Below, piece by piece: positions 45,266 through 54,578 of a DNA stretch of 64,000 bases. The notes beneath the pieces were generated by a model. It was not told the origin of the DNA. It was given only the letters and a program-made list of their open reading frames with translations, and made no database searches. The translations under genes were made by a program, and so were the position numbers. Positions within the stretch are counted from its first letter, which is position 1. Every line of letters begins with the position of its first letter. Origin of the DNA: Oryzisolibacter propanilivorax (GTDB lineage: Bacteria > Pseudomonadota > Gammaproteobacteria > Burkholderiales > Burkholderiaceae_C); assembly GCF_900103645.1 (NCBI RefSeq), contig NZ_FNHP01000005.1, positions 62,001-126,000 on the forward strand, read 5' to 3'.

Positions 45266-47971
45266 TCAGGCGTACAGCGGGTTGATCTTGTCGGTCTTGA
45301 TGCCGTACTTGGCAATCGCCTCGGCGGCCTTGGACGCGGGCAGCTTGCCCTCGTCGGCCAGGCCCTTCAGGGCCGCCAGCACGATGTAGTGGCGATTGAT
45401 CTCGAAGTGCTCGCGCAGCTTGTAGCGGAAGTCCGAGCGGCCGAAGCCGTCGGTGCCCAGCACGTGGTAGGCGCGGCCCTGCGGGATGAACGGGCGGATC
45501 TGCTCGGCGAAGGCCTTCATGTAGTCGGTCGACGCCACCACTGGCCCTTCCGAGCGCGACAGCTGCTCGGTCACGAACGGCACGCGCGGCGCCTCGGTCG
45601 GGTGCAGCAGGTTCCAGCGCTGGGCGTCCTGGCCGTCGCGCGTCAGTTCGTTGAAGCTCGGGCAGCTCCACACGCCGGCGGCCACGCCCCAGTCGTCTGC
45701 CAGCAGCTTCTGCGCGGCCAGCGACTCGCGCAGGATGGAGCCGCTGCCCAGCAGCTGCACCGTGGGCGCGCCCGCGGCCAGTGCAGGCGCCTGGCTGCAC
45801 AGGTACATGCCCTTGAGGATCTGCTCTTCCGTGCCGGGCTGCAGGCCGGGCATGGCGTAGTTCTCGTTGAGCAGCGTAATGTAGTAGTAGACGTTCTCCT
45901 GGCGCTCGACCATGCGCTTGAGGCCCTTCTGCATGATCACGCCGACTTCGTGCGCGAAGGTCGGGTCGTAGCTGACGCAGTTGGGGATGGTGTTGGCCAG
46001 GATCTGGCTGTGGCCGTCCTCGTGCTGCAGGCCTTCGCCGTTCAACGTGGTGCGGCCCGAGGTGCCGCCCAGGATGAAGCCCCGCGCCTGCATGTCGCCG
46101 GCGGCCCAGGCGAAGTCGCCGAAGCGCTGGAAGCCGAACATCGAGTAGTAGACGAAGAACGGGATCATGATCCGGTTGTTCGTCGAGTACGACGTGGCCG
46201 CGGCGATCCATGAGCAGATGCCGCCGGCCTCGTTGATGCCTTCCTGCAGGATCTGGCCGGCCTTGTCTTCCTTGTAGTACATGACCTGGTCACGGTCGAC
46301 CGGGGTGTACTGCTGGCCCAGCGGGTTGTAGATGCCGACCTGGCGGAACATGCCTTCCATGCCGAAGGTGCGGGCCTCGTCCACCAGGATGGGAACCACG
46401 CGCGGGCCCAGCGCCTTGTCGCGCAGCAGCTGCGTCAGGAAGCGCACGTAGGCCTGGGTGGTGCTGATCTCGCGGCCCTCGGCCGTGGGCTCCAGCACCG
46501 CCTTGAAGGTCTCCAGCGACGGCACGGTGAAGCTCTCGTCGGCCTTCTCGCGGCGCTTCGGCAGGTAGCCGCCCAGGGCCTTGCGACGCTCGTGCAGGTA
46601 CGTCATCTCCGGCGTGTCGTCGGCCGGCTTGTAGTAGGGCAGCTCGTCGAGCTGGCTGTCGGGGATCGGGATGTTGAAGCGGTCGCGGATGTAGCGGATG
46701 TCCTCATCGGCCAGCTTCTTGGTCTGGTGCACGGTGTTCTTGGCCTCGCCGGCCTTGCCCATCCCGTAGCCCTTGACGGTCTTGACCAGCAGCAGCGTCG
46801 GCTGGCCCTGGTGCGAGTTGGCGGCGTGGAACGCGGCGTAGACCTTCTCGGGGTCATGGCCGCCGCGGCGCAGCTCCCACAGCTCGTCGTCGGTCATGTG
46901 CTCGACGAGTTTTGCCGTCTCTGGGTAGCGGCCGAAGAAGTGCTTGCGCAGGTAGGCGCCGTCCATGGCGCGGTAGGTCTGGTAGTCGCCGTCCAGCGTC
47001 TCCATCATCAGCTGCTTGAGCTTGCCGCTGGTGTCGCGGCGCAGCAGCTCGTCCCAGCCCTTGCCCCACAGCAGCTTGATGACGTGCCAGCCGGCACCGC
47101 GGAAGTCGCCTTCCAGCTCCTGGATGATCTTGCCGTTGCCGCGCACCGGGCCGTCCAGGCGCTGCAGGTTGCAGTTGATGACGAAGATCAGGTTGTCCAG
47201 GTTCTCGCGCGCCGCCAGGCTGATTGCGCCCTTGCTTTCCGGCTCGTCCATCTCGCCGTCGCCCAGGAACACCCAGACCTTGCGATTCTCGGTGTTGGCG
47301 ATGCCGCGCGCATGCAGGTACTTCAGGAAGCGTGCCTGGTAGATGGCCATCATCGGGCCCAGGCCCATGGACACCGTCGGGAACTGCCAGAAGCCGGGCA
47401 TCAGCTTGGGGTGCGGGTAGCTGGACAGGCCCTTGCCGTCCACTTCTTGGCGGAAGTTCTCCAGTTGGTCTTCGCTGATGCGGCCTTCCAGGTAGGCGCG
47501 GGCGTAGATGCCAGGCGCGCTGTGGCCCTGGAAGTAGATGCAGTCGCCGCCGTGGTCTTCGCTCTCGGCGTGCCAGAAATGGTTGAAGCCGGCGCCCCAC
47601 ATGGACGCCAGCGAGGCGAACGAGCCGATGTGCCCGCCCAGGTCACCGCCATCGTGCGGGTGCAGGCGGTTGGCACGCACCACCATCGCCATGGCATTCC
47701 AGCGCATGAAGGCGCGCAGGCGCTTTTCGATCGCGATGTTGCCGGGGCAGCGCACTTCCTGCTCGGGCTCGATGGTGTTCACATAGCCGGTGGTGGCCGA
47801 GAACGGCAGGTCGATGCTGTTCTGGCGCGCGTGCTCCAGCATCTGCTCGATCAGGAAGTGCGCGCGCTCGGCGCCCTCCCGGTCGATGACGGCGGACAAG
47901 GCGTCCAGCCATTCACGGGTTTCCTGCTGGTCGGCATCTACCGGTACCAGGTTCTTGGTGGGGTCAGACAT
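45266..47971 (-). CDS. aceE: Pyruvate dehydrogenase E1, homodimeric type
   Basis: The 901-residue thiamine diphosphate enzyme decarboxylates pyruvate and acetylates E2. It has the TPP motif VFLGDGEMDEPESKGAISLA...NCN, the N-terminal stretch GYVNTIEPEQE, and the C-terminal GTDGFGRSDFRYKLREHFE. Size and sequence fit the AceE (not alpha/beta) type. AAAGGAG stands before the ATG at 47971. It is the first gene of aceE-aceF-lpdA and diverges from a histidine kinase gene across 173 AT-rich bases. Confidence 0.98.
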   Translation of the reverse strand: MSDPTKNLVPVDADQQETREWLDALSAVIDREGAERAHFLIEQMLEHARQNSIDLPFSATTGYVNTIEPEQEVRCPGNIAIEKRLRAFMRWNAMAMVVRANRLHPHDGGDLGGHIGSFASLASMWGAGFNHFWHAESEDHGGDCIYFQGHSAPGIYARAYLEGRISEDQLENFRQEVDGKGLSSYPHPKLMPGFWQFPTVSMGLGPMMAIYQARFLKYLHARGIANTENRKVWVFLGDGEMDEPESKGAISLAARENLDNLIFVINCNLQRLDGPVRGNGKIIQELEGDFRGAGWHVIKLLWGKGWDELLRRDTSGKLKQLMMETLDGDYQTYRAMDGAYLRKHFFGRYPETAKLVEHMTDDELWELRRGGHDPEKVYAAFHAANSHQGQPTLLLVKTVKGYGMGKAGEAKNTVHQTKKLADEDIRYIRDRFNIPIPDSQLDELPYYKPADDTPEMTYLHERRKALGGYLPKRREKADESFTVPSLETFKAVLEPTAEGREISTTQAYVRFLTQLLRDKALGPRVVPILVDEARTFGMEGMFRQVGIYNPLGQQYTPVDRDQVMYYKEDKAGQILQEGINEAGGICSWIAAATSYSTNNRIMIPFFVYYSMFGFQRFGDFAWAAGDMQARGFILGGTSGRTTLNGEGLQHEDGHSQILANTIPNCVSYDPTFAHEVGVIMQKGLKRMVERQENVYYYITLLNENYAMPGLQPGTEEQILKGMYLCSQAPALAAGAPTVQLLGSGSILRESLAAQKLLADDWGVAAGVWSCPSFNELTRDGQDAQRWNLLHPTEAPRVPFVTEQLSRSEGPVVASTDYMKAFAEQIRPFIPQGRAYHVLGTDGFGRSDFRYKLREHFEINRHYIVLAALKGLADEGKLPASKAAEAIAKYGIKTDKINPLYA

Positions 47972-48112
47972 GCCCTGTCTCCTTTAGATTGGTGGCGCTT
48001 GGGGGTGATATTGACGCAAGTTTCGCATAAATTGGGTGCATTTCAAATGGCGCTTTGTGATTTCTTATTATGATATTTTGTTGCAATCGCACATTATTTC
48101 TTCTCATGAAAT

Positions 48113-48126
48113 CGCACGGCCGTGCG
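48113..48126. promoter_or_regulatory. Perfect palindrome, putative operator between aceE and the kinase gene
   Basis: The 14-base perfect palindrome CGCACGGCCGTGCG lies 19 bases before the kinase start, in an otherwise AT-rich divergent region (47972-48144). The CGCA element also occurs as ATCGCACA farther left. It could be an operator for the kinase gene or for both sides; no regulator is identified. Confidence 0.5.
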
Positions 48127-48144
48127 TAGATAAACTCCGCGTCC

Positions 48145-50634
48145 ATGACCACGCCGGCCCCTGACCTGCCCCTTTCTGCCGCTCGCCAGCCGCTGCGCTG
48201 GTGGCGCTCCTGGTGGAGCAGCCTGTCGCCCACGCGCCAGGACCGTTTCGCGGCGCTGGCGCCGTTGGTGGCGGTGTTCCTGTTCCTCACCGCCATCGTG
48301 GTGTCTTTCTGGTATCTGCGCACCGAGGAGGTCGAGCGCGAGAAGGAAGCCCTGCGCCGCGACGTGGAATACGCCCAGCAGCGCCTGCGCCTGCGGCTGC
48401 TGGAGCGCCAGGAACAGGTCATGCGCCTGGCGCGCGACCTGTCCAACGATGAGTTGGCGCGCAGTGACTTTGTGGCCCGTGCCGAGGCGCTGATCAGCCA
48501 ATACCCTGAACTGCACGCACTGACCTGGATCGATGCCAGCCGTCGCGTGCGTGCCACACATGCCGCGCCCACCGTCACCAGCAGCCAGATCCGCGTGAAT
48601 GGCGAGGTGCTGCGCAAGGGCGAGACGGCCGACCTGTTCAGCCTCGCGCGCGACACCCTGCAGCCGGTGTATTCACAGCCCGCCGTGGCCTCCGGCGACG
48701 CCATGCCGCTGCTGCAGCTGCAAGTGCCGCTGGCGCCCGAGCGCCAGTTCGACGGCGTGGTGCTGGCCGAATACTCCATCGACAGCCTGCTGCGCTATGG
48801 CCTGCCGACCGAGGTGCTGGCGCGCTACGCCGTGACCCTGCTGGACGCCAGCCACCACGTGCTCGCCGGCACGCCGCTGGCGCCGCGCAACAGCGAGCTG
48901 CTGCCCTGGATGGGCGGCAAGGCAAATGCCTACCAGGTGCCGGTGGCGCCAGTGGGCAACGGGCTGGTGCTGCGCGCACAGGCGTACCGCACGTCGCTGG
49001 GCGTGGTTGGCAGCGGGCTGTTCTGGATGGTCGGCACGCTCAGCGTGCTCACCGCCTGGCTGCTCATCGCCACCTGGCGGCACACGCGCCGGCGCGTGCA
49101 GGCGCAGCAGGCGCTGGTGGCCGAGACCAACTTCCGCCGGGCGATGGAAAACTCGGTACTCACCGGCATGCGCGCGCTCGACATGGAGGGCCGCATCACC
49201 TATGTGAACGCTGCGTTCTGCCAGATGACCGGCTGGAGCGAGGCCGACCTGGTCGGCAAGCTGCCGCCCTATCCCTACTGGCCCGAAGGCGAATTCGAAA
49301 CCCTGCGCGCCAAGCTGTTCGAGGAGCTGTCCGGCCGGACCGTCTCCGGCGGCTTCCAGGTGCGCGTGCAGCGCAAGGGCGGCGGCATGTTCGACGCGCG
49401 ACTGTACGTCTCGCCGCTGATCGACGCGCGCGGTCAGCAGACCGGCTGGATGACGTCGATGACCGACATCACCGAGCCGAACCGGGTGCGCGAGCAGCTC
49501 ACCGCCTCGCACGAGCGCTTCACCATCGTGCTCGAGGCGCTGGACGCCTCGGTGTCGGTGGCGCCGCTGGGCAGCGAGGAGCTGCTATTCGCCAACCGGC
49601 TGTACCGCCAGTGGTTCGGCTCGCAGACCGGCGGCCACCTGCAGCTGGTGGCGCAGGCCGGCGTACTGCCGGCCGATCGCGGCGTGGCCAGCGAGGAAGG
49701 CGAGGACGGGCTGATGGGTCTGCCCACCGACCCGCTGACCAGCGTGCGCAGCAACAACGCCGAGATCTACGTGCCGTCGCTGAACAAGTGGCTGGAGGTA
49801 CGCTCGCGCTACCTGAACTGGGTCGACGGGCGCCTGGCACAGATGGTGATCGCCACCGACATCACGCCGCGTCGCCTGGCCGAGGAACAGGCAGCGCGCC
49901 AGGCCGAGCGCGCGCAGTCGGTGAGCCGGCTGATCACCATGGGCGAGATGGCCTCCAGCGTGGCGCACGAGCTGAACCAGCCGCTCACCGCCATCAGCAA
50001 CTACTGCAGCGGCATGATCTCGCGCATCGAGCGCGGCCAGATCGCCGAGGAGGCGCTGCTGACCGCGTTGCAAAAGACCGCGCACCAGGCGCAGCGCGCT
50101 GGCCAGATCATCCAGCGCATCCGCGCTTTCGTGAAGAAAAGCGAGCCCAACCGCCAGCTGGCCGATGTCGAGCACATGGTGGCCGAGGCCGTCGAGTTGG
50201 CGGGCATCGAGCTGCGCCGGCACAACGTGCGGCTGAGCCACTACGTCGCCGCGCGGCTGCCGCAGGTCATGGCCGACACCATCCTGATCGAGCAGGTGCT
50301 GATCAACCTGATGAAGAATGGCGCCGAGTCCATCGCCAACGCCCAGCGCCCGCCAGCGCAGCGCAGTGTCGAGCTGCGCGTGGTGCCGCGCCAGGAGGAA
50401 GGCCAGGACGGCATCGGCTTCAGCGTGCAGGACACCGGCCGCGGACTCGCGCCCGAGGTGCTGGCGCACCTGTTCGAGGCGTTCTACTCGACCAAGAGCG
50501 AGGGCATGGGCATCGGCCTGAACCTGTGCCGCAGCATCGTCGAGTCGCATCAGGGCCGGATGCACGCCGAGAACCTCTACAATGGTTCGGAGGTCACGGG
50601 TTGCCGGTTCTCCTTCTGGCTGCCTTTGGCCTAG
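48145..50634 (+). CDS. Membrane sensor histidine kinase with two PAS domains
   Basis: The 829-residue protein has a transmembrane segment at about 36-58, an extracytoplasmic domain of about 230 residues, and a second transmembrane segment at about 287-310. PAS domains span about 328-445 (GRITYVNAAFCQMTGWSEADLVG) and 455-575. The phosphoacceptor His is H608 in SSVAHELNQPLTAISNY, and the ATPase domain has the N box (INLMKNGAES), DTGRGL and GMGIGL. The signal is unknown. It is 57 bases before a FixJ-type regulator, forming a two-component system, and divergent from aceE. Confidence 0.92.
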   Translation: MTTPAPDLPLSAARQPLRWWRSWWSSLSPTRQDRFAALAPLVAVFLFLTAIVVSFWYLRTEEVEREKEALRRDVEYAQQRLRLRLLERQEQVMRLARDLSNDELARSDFVARAEALISQYPELHALTWIDASRRVRATHAAPTVTSSQIRVNGEVLRKGETADLFSLARDTLQPVYSQPAVASGDAMPLLQLQVPLAPERQFDGVVLAEYSIDSLLRYGLPTEVLARYAVTLLDASHHVLAGTPLAPRNSELLPWMGGKANAYQVPVAPVGNGLVLRAQAYRTSLGVVGSGLFWMVGTLSVLTAWLLIATWRHTRRRVQAQQALVAETNFRRAMENSVLTGMRALDMEGRITYVNAAFCQMTGWSEADLVGKLPPYPYWPEGEFETLRAKLFEELSGRTVSGGFQVRVQRKGGGMFDARLYVSPLIDARGQQTGWMTSMTDITEPNRVREQLTASHERFTIVLEALDASVSVAPLGSEELLFANRLYRQWFGSQTGGHLQLVAQAGVLPADRGVASEEGEDGLMGLPTDPLTSVRSNNAEIYVPSLNKWLEVRSRYLNWVDGRLAQMVIATDITPRRLAEEQAARQAERAQSVSRLITMGEMASSVAHELNQPLTAISNYCSGMISRIERGQIAEEALLTALQKTAHQAQRAGQIIQRIRAFVKKSEPNRQLADVEHMVAEAVELAGIELRRHNVRLSHYVAARLPQVMADTILIEQVLINLMKNGAESIANAQRPPAQRSVELRVVPRQEEGQDGIGFSVQDTGRGLAPEVLAHLFEAFYSTKSEGMGIGLNLCRSIVESHQGRMHAENLYNGSEVTGCRFSFWLPLA

Positions 50635-50691
50635 CGCTTCTGTCACTATCGTTTGTGTAGCAACTGCACAAGCGCCGAAGGATTTTTCCGC

Positions 50692-51318
50692 ATGAGCTTG
50701 ACCCCCAAGAAGGGCACCGTCTACGTCGTCGACGACGACGAGGCCGTTCGCGATTCGCTGCAGTGGCTGCTGGAAGGCAAGGACTACCGGGTGCGCTGCT
50801 TCGATTCGGCCGAATCGTTCCTGTCGCGCTACGACCCGCGCGAGATCGCTTGCCTGATCGTCGACATCCGCATGGGCGGCATGACCGGACTGGAGCTGCA
50901 GGACCGCCTGGTCGAGCGCAAGTCGCCGCTGCCCATTGTCTTCATCACCGGCCACGGCGACGTGCCCATGGCCGTGAACACCATGAAGAAGGGCGCGCTG
51001 GACTTCATTCAGAAGCCCTTCAACGAGGACGAGCTGCTGGAGCTGGTCGAGCGCATGCTGGACCATGCGCGCGAAGCCTTCGCCGACCACCAGCAGGCCG
51101 CCAGCCGCGACGCGCTGCTGTCCAAACTGACCAGTCGCGAGGCGCAGGTGCTCGAGCGCATCGTCGCCGGCCGGCTGAACAAGCAGATCGCCGACGACCT
51201 GGGCATCAGCATCAAGACCGTCGAGGCGCACCGCGCCAACATCATGGAAAAACTGGGGGCCAATACCGTGGCCGACCTGCTGAAGATCGCCCTGGCACCC
51301 AGCCCGTCCAAGCTCTGA
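50692..51318 (+). CDS. FixJ/NarL-type response regulator
   Basis: The 208-residue protein has a receiver domain (YVVDDDEAVRDSL with the acidic pocket, phosphorylated D58 in CLIVDIRMGG, and FIQKPF with the conserved Lys). A LuxR-type helix-turn-helix follows (LTSREAQVLERIVAGRLNKQIA...SIKTVEAHRANIMEKLG). The start at 50692 has a weak ribosome site and gives a normal N-terminus. It is the partner of the kinase just upstream, and a repeat copy with terminator form follows. Confidence 0.94.
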   Translation: MSLTPKKGTVYVVDDDEAVRDSLQWLLEGKDYRVRCFDSAESFLSRYDPREIACLIVDIRMGGMTGLELQDRLVERKSPLPIVFITGHGDVPMAVNTMKKGALDFIQKPFNEDELLELVERMLDHAREAFADHQQAASRDALLSKLTSREAQVLERIVAGRLNKQIADDLGISIKTVEAHRANIMEKLGANTVADLLKIALAPSPSKL

Positions 51319-51339
51319 GCCTCGAATAGCTCCTTTTTT

Positions 51340-51384
51340 GATAGCTGCCTGCCCATACAAGATAAGGGCGAGGCAGCTTTTTCA
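51340..51384 (+). repeat. Dispersed palindromic repeat acting as a terminator
   Basis: ATAGCTGCCTGCCC pairs with GGGCGAGGCAGCT around ATACAAGATAA, followed by TTTTTC. This copy has one of the longest arm matches and the form of a rho-independent terminator after the response regulator gene. Confidence 0.85.
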
Positions 51385-51416
51385 TTTGCAATCCTCCTTT
51401 TGCGCGAGTTTTTTCC

Positions 51417-52262
51417 ATGACAGCCCAACTCATCGATGGCAACGCTCTGTCGCGCCAACTGCGCGGCGAAGTGCGCGAACGCACCACGGCCCTGAAGGCG
51501 CGCGGCATCACCCCTGGACTGGCGGTGGTGCTGGTCGGCGACAACCCCGCCAGCCAGGTCTATGTGCGCAATAAGGTGCTGGCCTGCGAGGACGTGGGCT
51601 TCCACTCGGTGCTGGAAAAATACGACGCCACGCTGACCGAGGCCGAGCTGCTGGCGCGCATCGAGGCGCTGAATGCCGACCCGGCCATCCATGGCATCCT
51701 GGTGCAGCTGCCGCTGCCCGCGCACATCGACGACCACAAGGTGATCGAGGCCATCTCGCCGGCCAAGGACGTCGACGGCTTCCACGTCGCCAGCGCCGGC
51801 GCGCTGCTGGTGGGCGAGACCGGCTTCAAGGCCTGCACGCCCTACGGCTGCATGAAGATGCTTGAATCCATCGGCCTGCAGGACCTGCGCGGCAAGCACG
51901 CCGTGGTGATCGGCCGCTCCAACATCGTCGGCAAACCGATGGCGCTGATGCTGCTGGCCGCCAACGCCACGGTCACCGTCTGCCACAGCGCCACGGCGGA
52001 CCTGGGCGCCATGACGCGCCAGGCCGACATCGTCGTCGCCGCCGTGGGCAAGCGCGACGTGCTGACCGCCGACATGGTCAAGCCCGGCGCCGTGGTCATC
52101 GATGTGGGCATGAACCGCAACGACGAGGGCAAGCTGTGCGGCGACGTGGACTTCGCCGGCGTGCGCGAGGTCGCCGGCTGGATCACCCCGGTGCCGGGCG
52201 GCGTTGGCCCCATGACCATCACCATGCTGCTGGTCAACACGCTGGAGGCCGCCGAAAAATAG
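51417..52262 (+). CDS. folD: Methylenetetrahydrofolate dehydrogenase/cyclohydrolase
   Basis: The 281-residue bifunctional enzyme interconverts 5,10-methylene-, methenyl- and 10-formyl-tetrahydrofolate using NADP. It has [17 protein letters not shown] with the catalytic Lys, [37 protein letters not shown] and [16 protein letters not shown]. Normal length. About 165 bases without a gene follow before the oligopeptidase. Confidence 0.97.
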   Translation: MTAQLIDGNALSRQLRGEVRERTTALKARGITPGLAVVLVGDNPASQVYVRNKVLACEDVGFHSVLEKYDATLTEAELLARIEALNADPAIHGILVQLPLPAHIDDHKVIEAISPAKDVDGFHVASAGALLVGETGFKACTPYGCMKMLESIGLQDLRGKHAVVIGRSNIVGKPMALMLLAANATVTVCHSATADLGAMTRQADIVVAAVGKRDVLTADMVKPGAVVIDVGMNRNDEGKLCGDVDFAGVREVAGWITPVPGGVGPMTITMLLVNTLEAAEK

Positions 52263-52427
52263 GAAGCATCCCTTGAGCCGCTGGCGCGGCTTCCCCCTTC
52301 TCTGGCGCGCTGCGCGCTGGGAAGGAGGACGGCGCCCGTGGCCTGGCGAAGCCAGCTCCACGGCGCCTGCTGGCACGCACGCCGTGCGCCGCTTGAACCC
52401 CCCTGCCTTGACGCTATCTATCACCGC

Positions 52428-54458
52428 ATGAGCAATCCCCTCCTCGACTTCTCCGGCCACATTCCGTTCGACCGCATCACTCCCGCCGACGTGGCGCCGG
52501 CCGTCGATGAACTGCTGCGCCGGGCCGAGGGCGCGCTGGCCACCGTCACCGCGCCCGACTTCCCCGCTGACTGGAACGCCATCGCTCGCGTGCTGGACGT
52601 GGCCACTGAGGAGCTGGGACGCTCCTGGGGCGCCGTCAGCCACCTGTCCAGCGTGGCCGACACGCCCGAGCTACGCGCCGCCTACAACGAGGCGCTGCCG
52701 CGCGTGACCGAGTTCTGGACGCGCCTGGGCGCCAGCGAGCAGCTGTACGCCAAGTACAAGGCCATCGACCCGGCCACGTTGAACGCCGAGCAGCAGCGCG
52801 CCCACGCCAACGCCATGCGCAACTTCGTGCTCTCGGGCGCCGAGCTGCAGGGGGCCGACAAGGAGCGCTTCGCCGCCATCCAGGAGCGCATGGCCGAGCT
52901 GGCGCAGAAATTCAGCGAGAACGCGCTGGATGCGACCGATGCCTTCGCCTACTACGCCCGCGAGGACGAGCTGGAAGGCCTTCCGGCGGACGTGGTGCAG
53001 GCCGCGCGCGCTGCTGCGCAGGCCGAGGGCCAGAACGGCTACAAATTCACGCTGAAAATGCCGTGCTACCTGCCGGTGATGCAGTTCGCTGTCAACCGCG
53101 CGCTGCGCGAGCGGCTGTACCGTGCCTACGTCACCCGCGCCTCGGACCAGGCCGATGGCGACGCCACGCGCTTCGACAACAGCGCGGTGATGGCCGAGAT
53201 CCTGCAGCTGCGCCAGGAGGAAGCGCGCCTGCTGGGCTATGCCAGCTTCGGCGAGGTCTCGCTGGTGCCGAAGATGGCCGACTCGCCGCAGCAGGTCATC
53301 GACTTCCTGCGCGACCTGGCGCGGCGCGCCCGCCCCTACGCCGAGCAGGACGTCGCCGACCTGCGCGCCTTTGCCGCGGAACACCTGCAGCTGGCCGACC
53401 CGCAGCCGTGGGATTGGCCGTTCATCTCCGAGCGTCTGAAGGAGGCGCGTTACGCCTTCAGTGAGCAGGAGGTGAAGGAATACTTCACCGCCCCGAAGGT
53501 GCTGGCCGGCCTGTTCAAGATCGTCGAAACGCTGTTCGAGGTGGAGATCCGCCGCGACCAGGCGCCGGTGTGGAACCCGGCAGTCGAGTTCTACCGGCTG
53601 GAGCGTGGCGGCCAACTGATCGGCCAGTTCTACCTGGACATGCCGGCACGTGCCGGCAAGCGCGGCGGTGCCTGGATGGACGACGCGCTCACGCGCTGGC
53701 TGCGCCCGGACACCGGGCAGCTGCAGACACCCATCGCTTACCTGGTATGCAACTTCGCCAGCGGCGTCAAGGGCAAGCCGCCGCTGCTGACGCACGATGA
53801 CGTGATCACCCTGTTCCACGAGTTCGGCCACGGCCTGCACCACCTGCTGACGCAGGTGTCCGAGCGCGACGTGTCGGGCATCGGCGGCGTTGAGTGGGAC
53901 GCGGTCGAGCTGCCGAGCCAGTTCATGGAGAACTTCTGCTGGGAATGGGGCGTGCTGCGCCACATGACGGCGCACGTGGACAGCGGCGAGCCGTTGCCAC
54001 GCGCGCTGTACGACAAGATGCTGGAGGCACGCAACTTCCAGGCTGGCATGCAAACGCTGCGCCAAGTCGAGTTCGCGCTGTTCGACATGCTGCTGCACAC
54101 TGACGCACAGCCGGCCGAGCAGCTGCCGATGCTGCTGCAGGCGGTGCGCGAGGAAATCGCCGTGCTGCAGCCGCCCGCCTTCAGCCGCAGCGCGCATACC
54201 TTCAGCCACATCTTCGCTGGCGGCTACGCAGCGGGCTACTACAGCTACAAGTGGGCCGAGGTGCTGTCCGCCGACGCCTACGCGGCGTTCGAGGAAACTG
54301 CAGGCGACGACGGCCAGCCCAGTGTGGAGACCGGCCGGCGCTACCGCCAGGCGATCCTGGAGGCCGGCGGCAGCCGACCGGCGATGGAATCGTTCAAGGC
54401 CTTCCGCGGCCGCGAGCCCAGCATCGACGCGCTGCTGCGCCACCAAGGCATGGCCTGA
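52428..54458 (+). CDS. prlC: M3 family metallopeptidase (oligopeptidase A type)
   Basis: The 676-residue cytoplasmic zinc oligopeptidase degrades short peptides and cleaved signal peptides. The zinc motif HEFGHGLHHLL has H464, E465 and H468; family stretches GGVEWDAVELPSQFMENF and FSHIFAGGYAAGYYSYKWAE are present. The ATG at 52428 gives the normal N-terminus (NPLLDFSG); an upstream in-frame GTG extension lacks support. The symbol prlC/opdA is by family. Confidence 0.93.
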   Translation: MSNPLLDFSGHIPFDRITPADVAPAVDELLRRAEGALATVTAPDFPADWNAIARVLDVATEELGRSWGAVSHLSSVADTPELRAAYNEALPRVTEFWTRLGASEQLYAKYKAIDPATLNAEQQRAHANAMRNFVLSGAELQGADKERFAAIQERMAELAQKFSENALDATDAFAYYAREDELEGLPADVVQAARAAAQAEGQNGYKFTLKMPCYLPVMQFAVNRALRERLYRAYVTRASDQADGDATRFDNSAVMAEILQLRQEEARLLGYASFGEVSLVPKMADSPQQVIDFLRDLARRARPYAEQDVADLRAFAAEHLQLADPQPWDWPFISERLKEARYAFSEQEVKEYFTAPKVLAGLFKIVETLFEVEIRRDQAPVWNPAVEFYRLERGGQLIGQFYLDMPARAGKRGGAWMDDALTRWLRPDTGQLQTPIAYLVCNFASGVKGKPPLLTHDDVITLFHEFGHGLHHLLTQVSERDVSGIGGVEWDAVELPSQFMENFCWEWGVLRHMTAHVDSGEPLPRALYDKMLEARNFQAGMQTLRQVEFALFDMLLHTDAQPAEQLPMLLQAVREEIAVLQPPAFSRSAHTFSHIFAGGYAAGYYSYKWAEVLSADAYAAFEETAGDDGQPSVETGRRYRQAILEAGGSRPAMESFKAFRGREPSIDALLRHQGMA

Positions 54459-54488
54459 GGACGGCAGCGTGGTGCAGTCATCAGGGAT

Positions 54489-54548
54489 TTGGGGCCATTT
54501 CGGCCTCCAGCCCTGATAGATTGAAGGCCTTGCGCTATTATTTTTGAC
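54489..54548 (-). repeat. Dispersed palindromic repeat between the oligopeptidase and glutaredoxin-like genes
   Basis: Minus strand: AATAGCGCAAGGCCTTC, then ATCAGGGCTGGAGGCC, GAAATGGCC. It is oriented against both flanking genes and lies about 30 bases before the next ATG. Confidence 0.75.
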
Positions 54549-54578
54549 AGGAAATCGCAGCGCCGCAGGAGGATCCGC

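Noticed and set aside
52263-52427. GC-rich inverted repeats between folD and the oligopeptidase considered as a terminator
   Set aside because: Arms are short, low in complexity and lack a T run; nothing firm can be called in this spacer.
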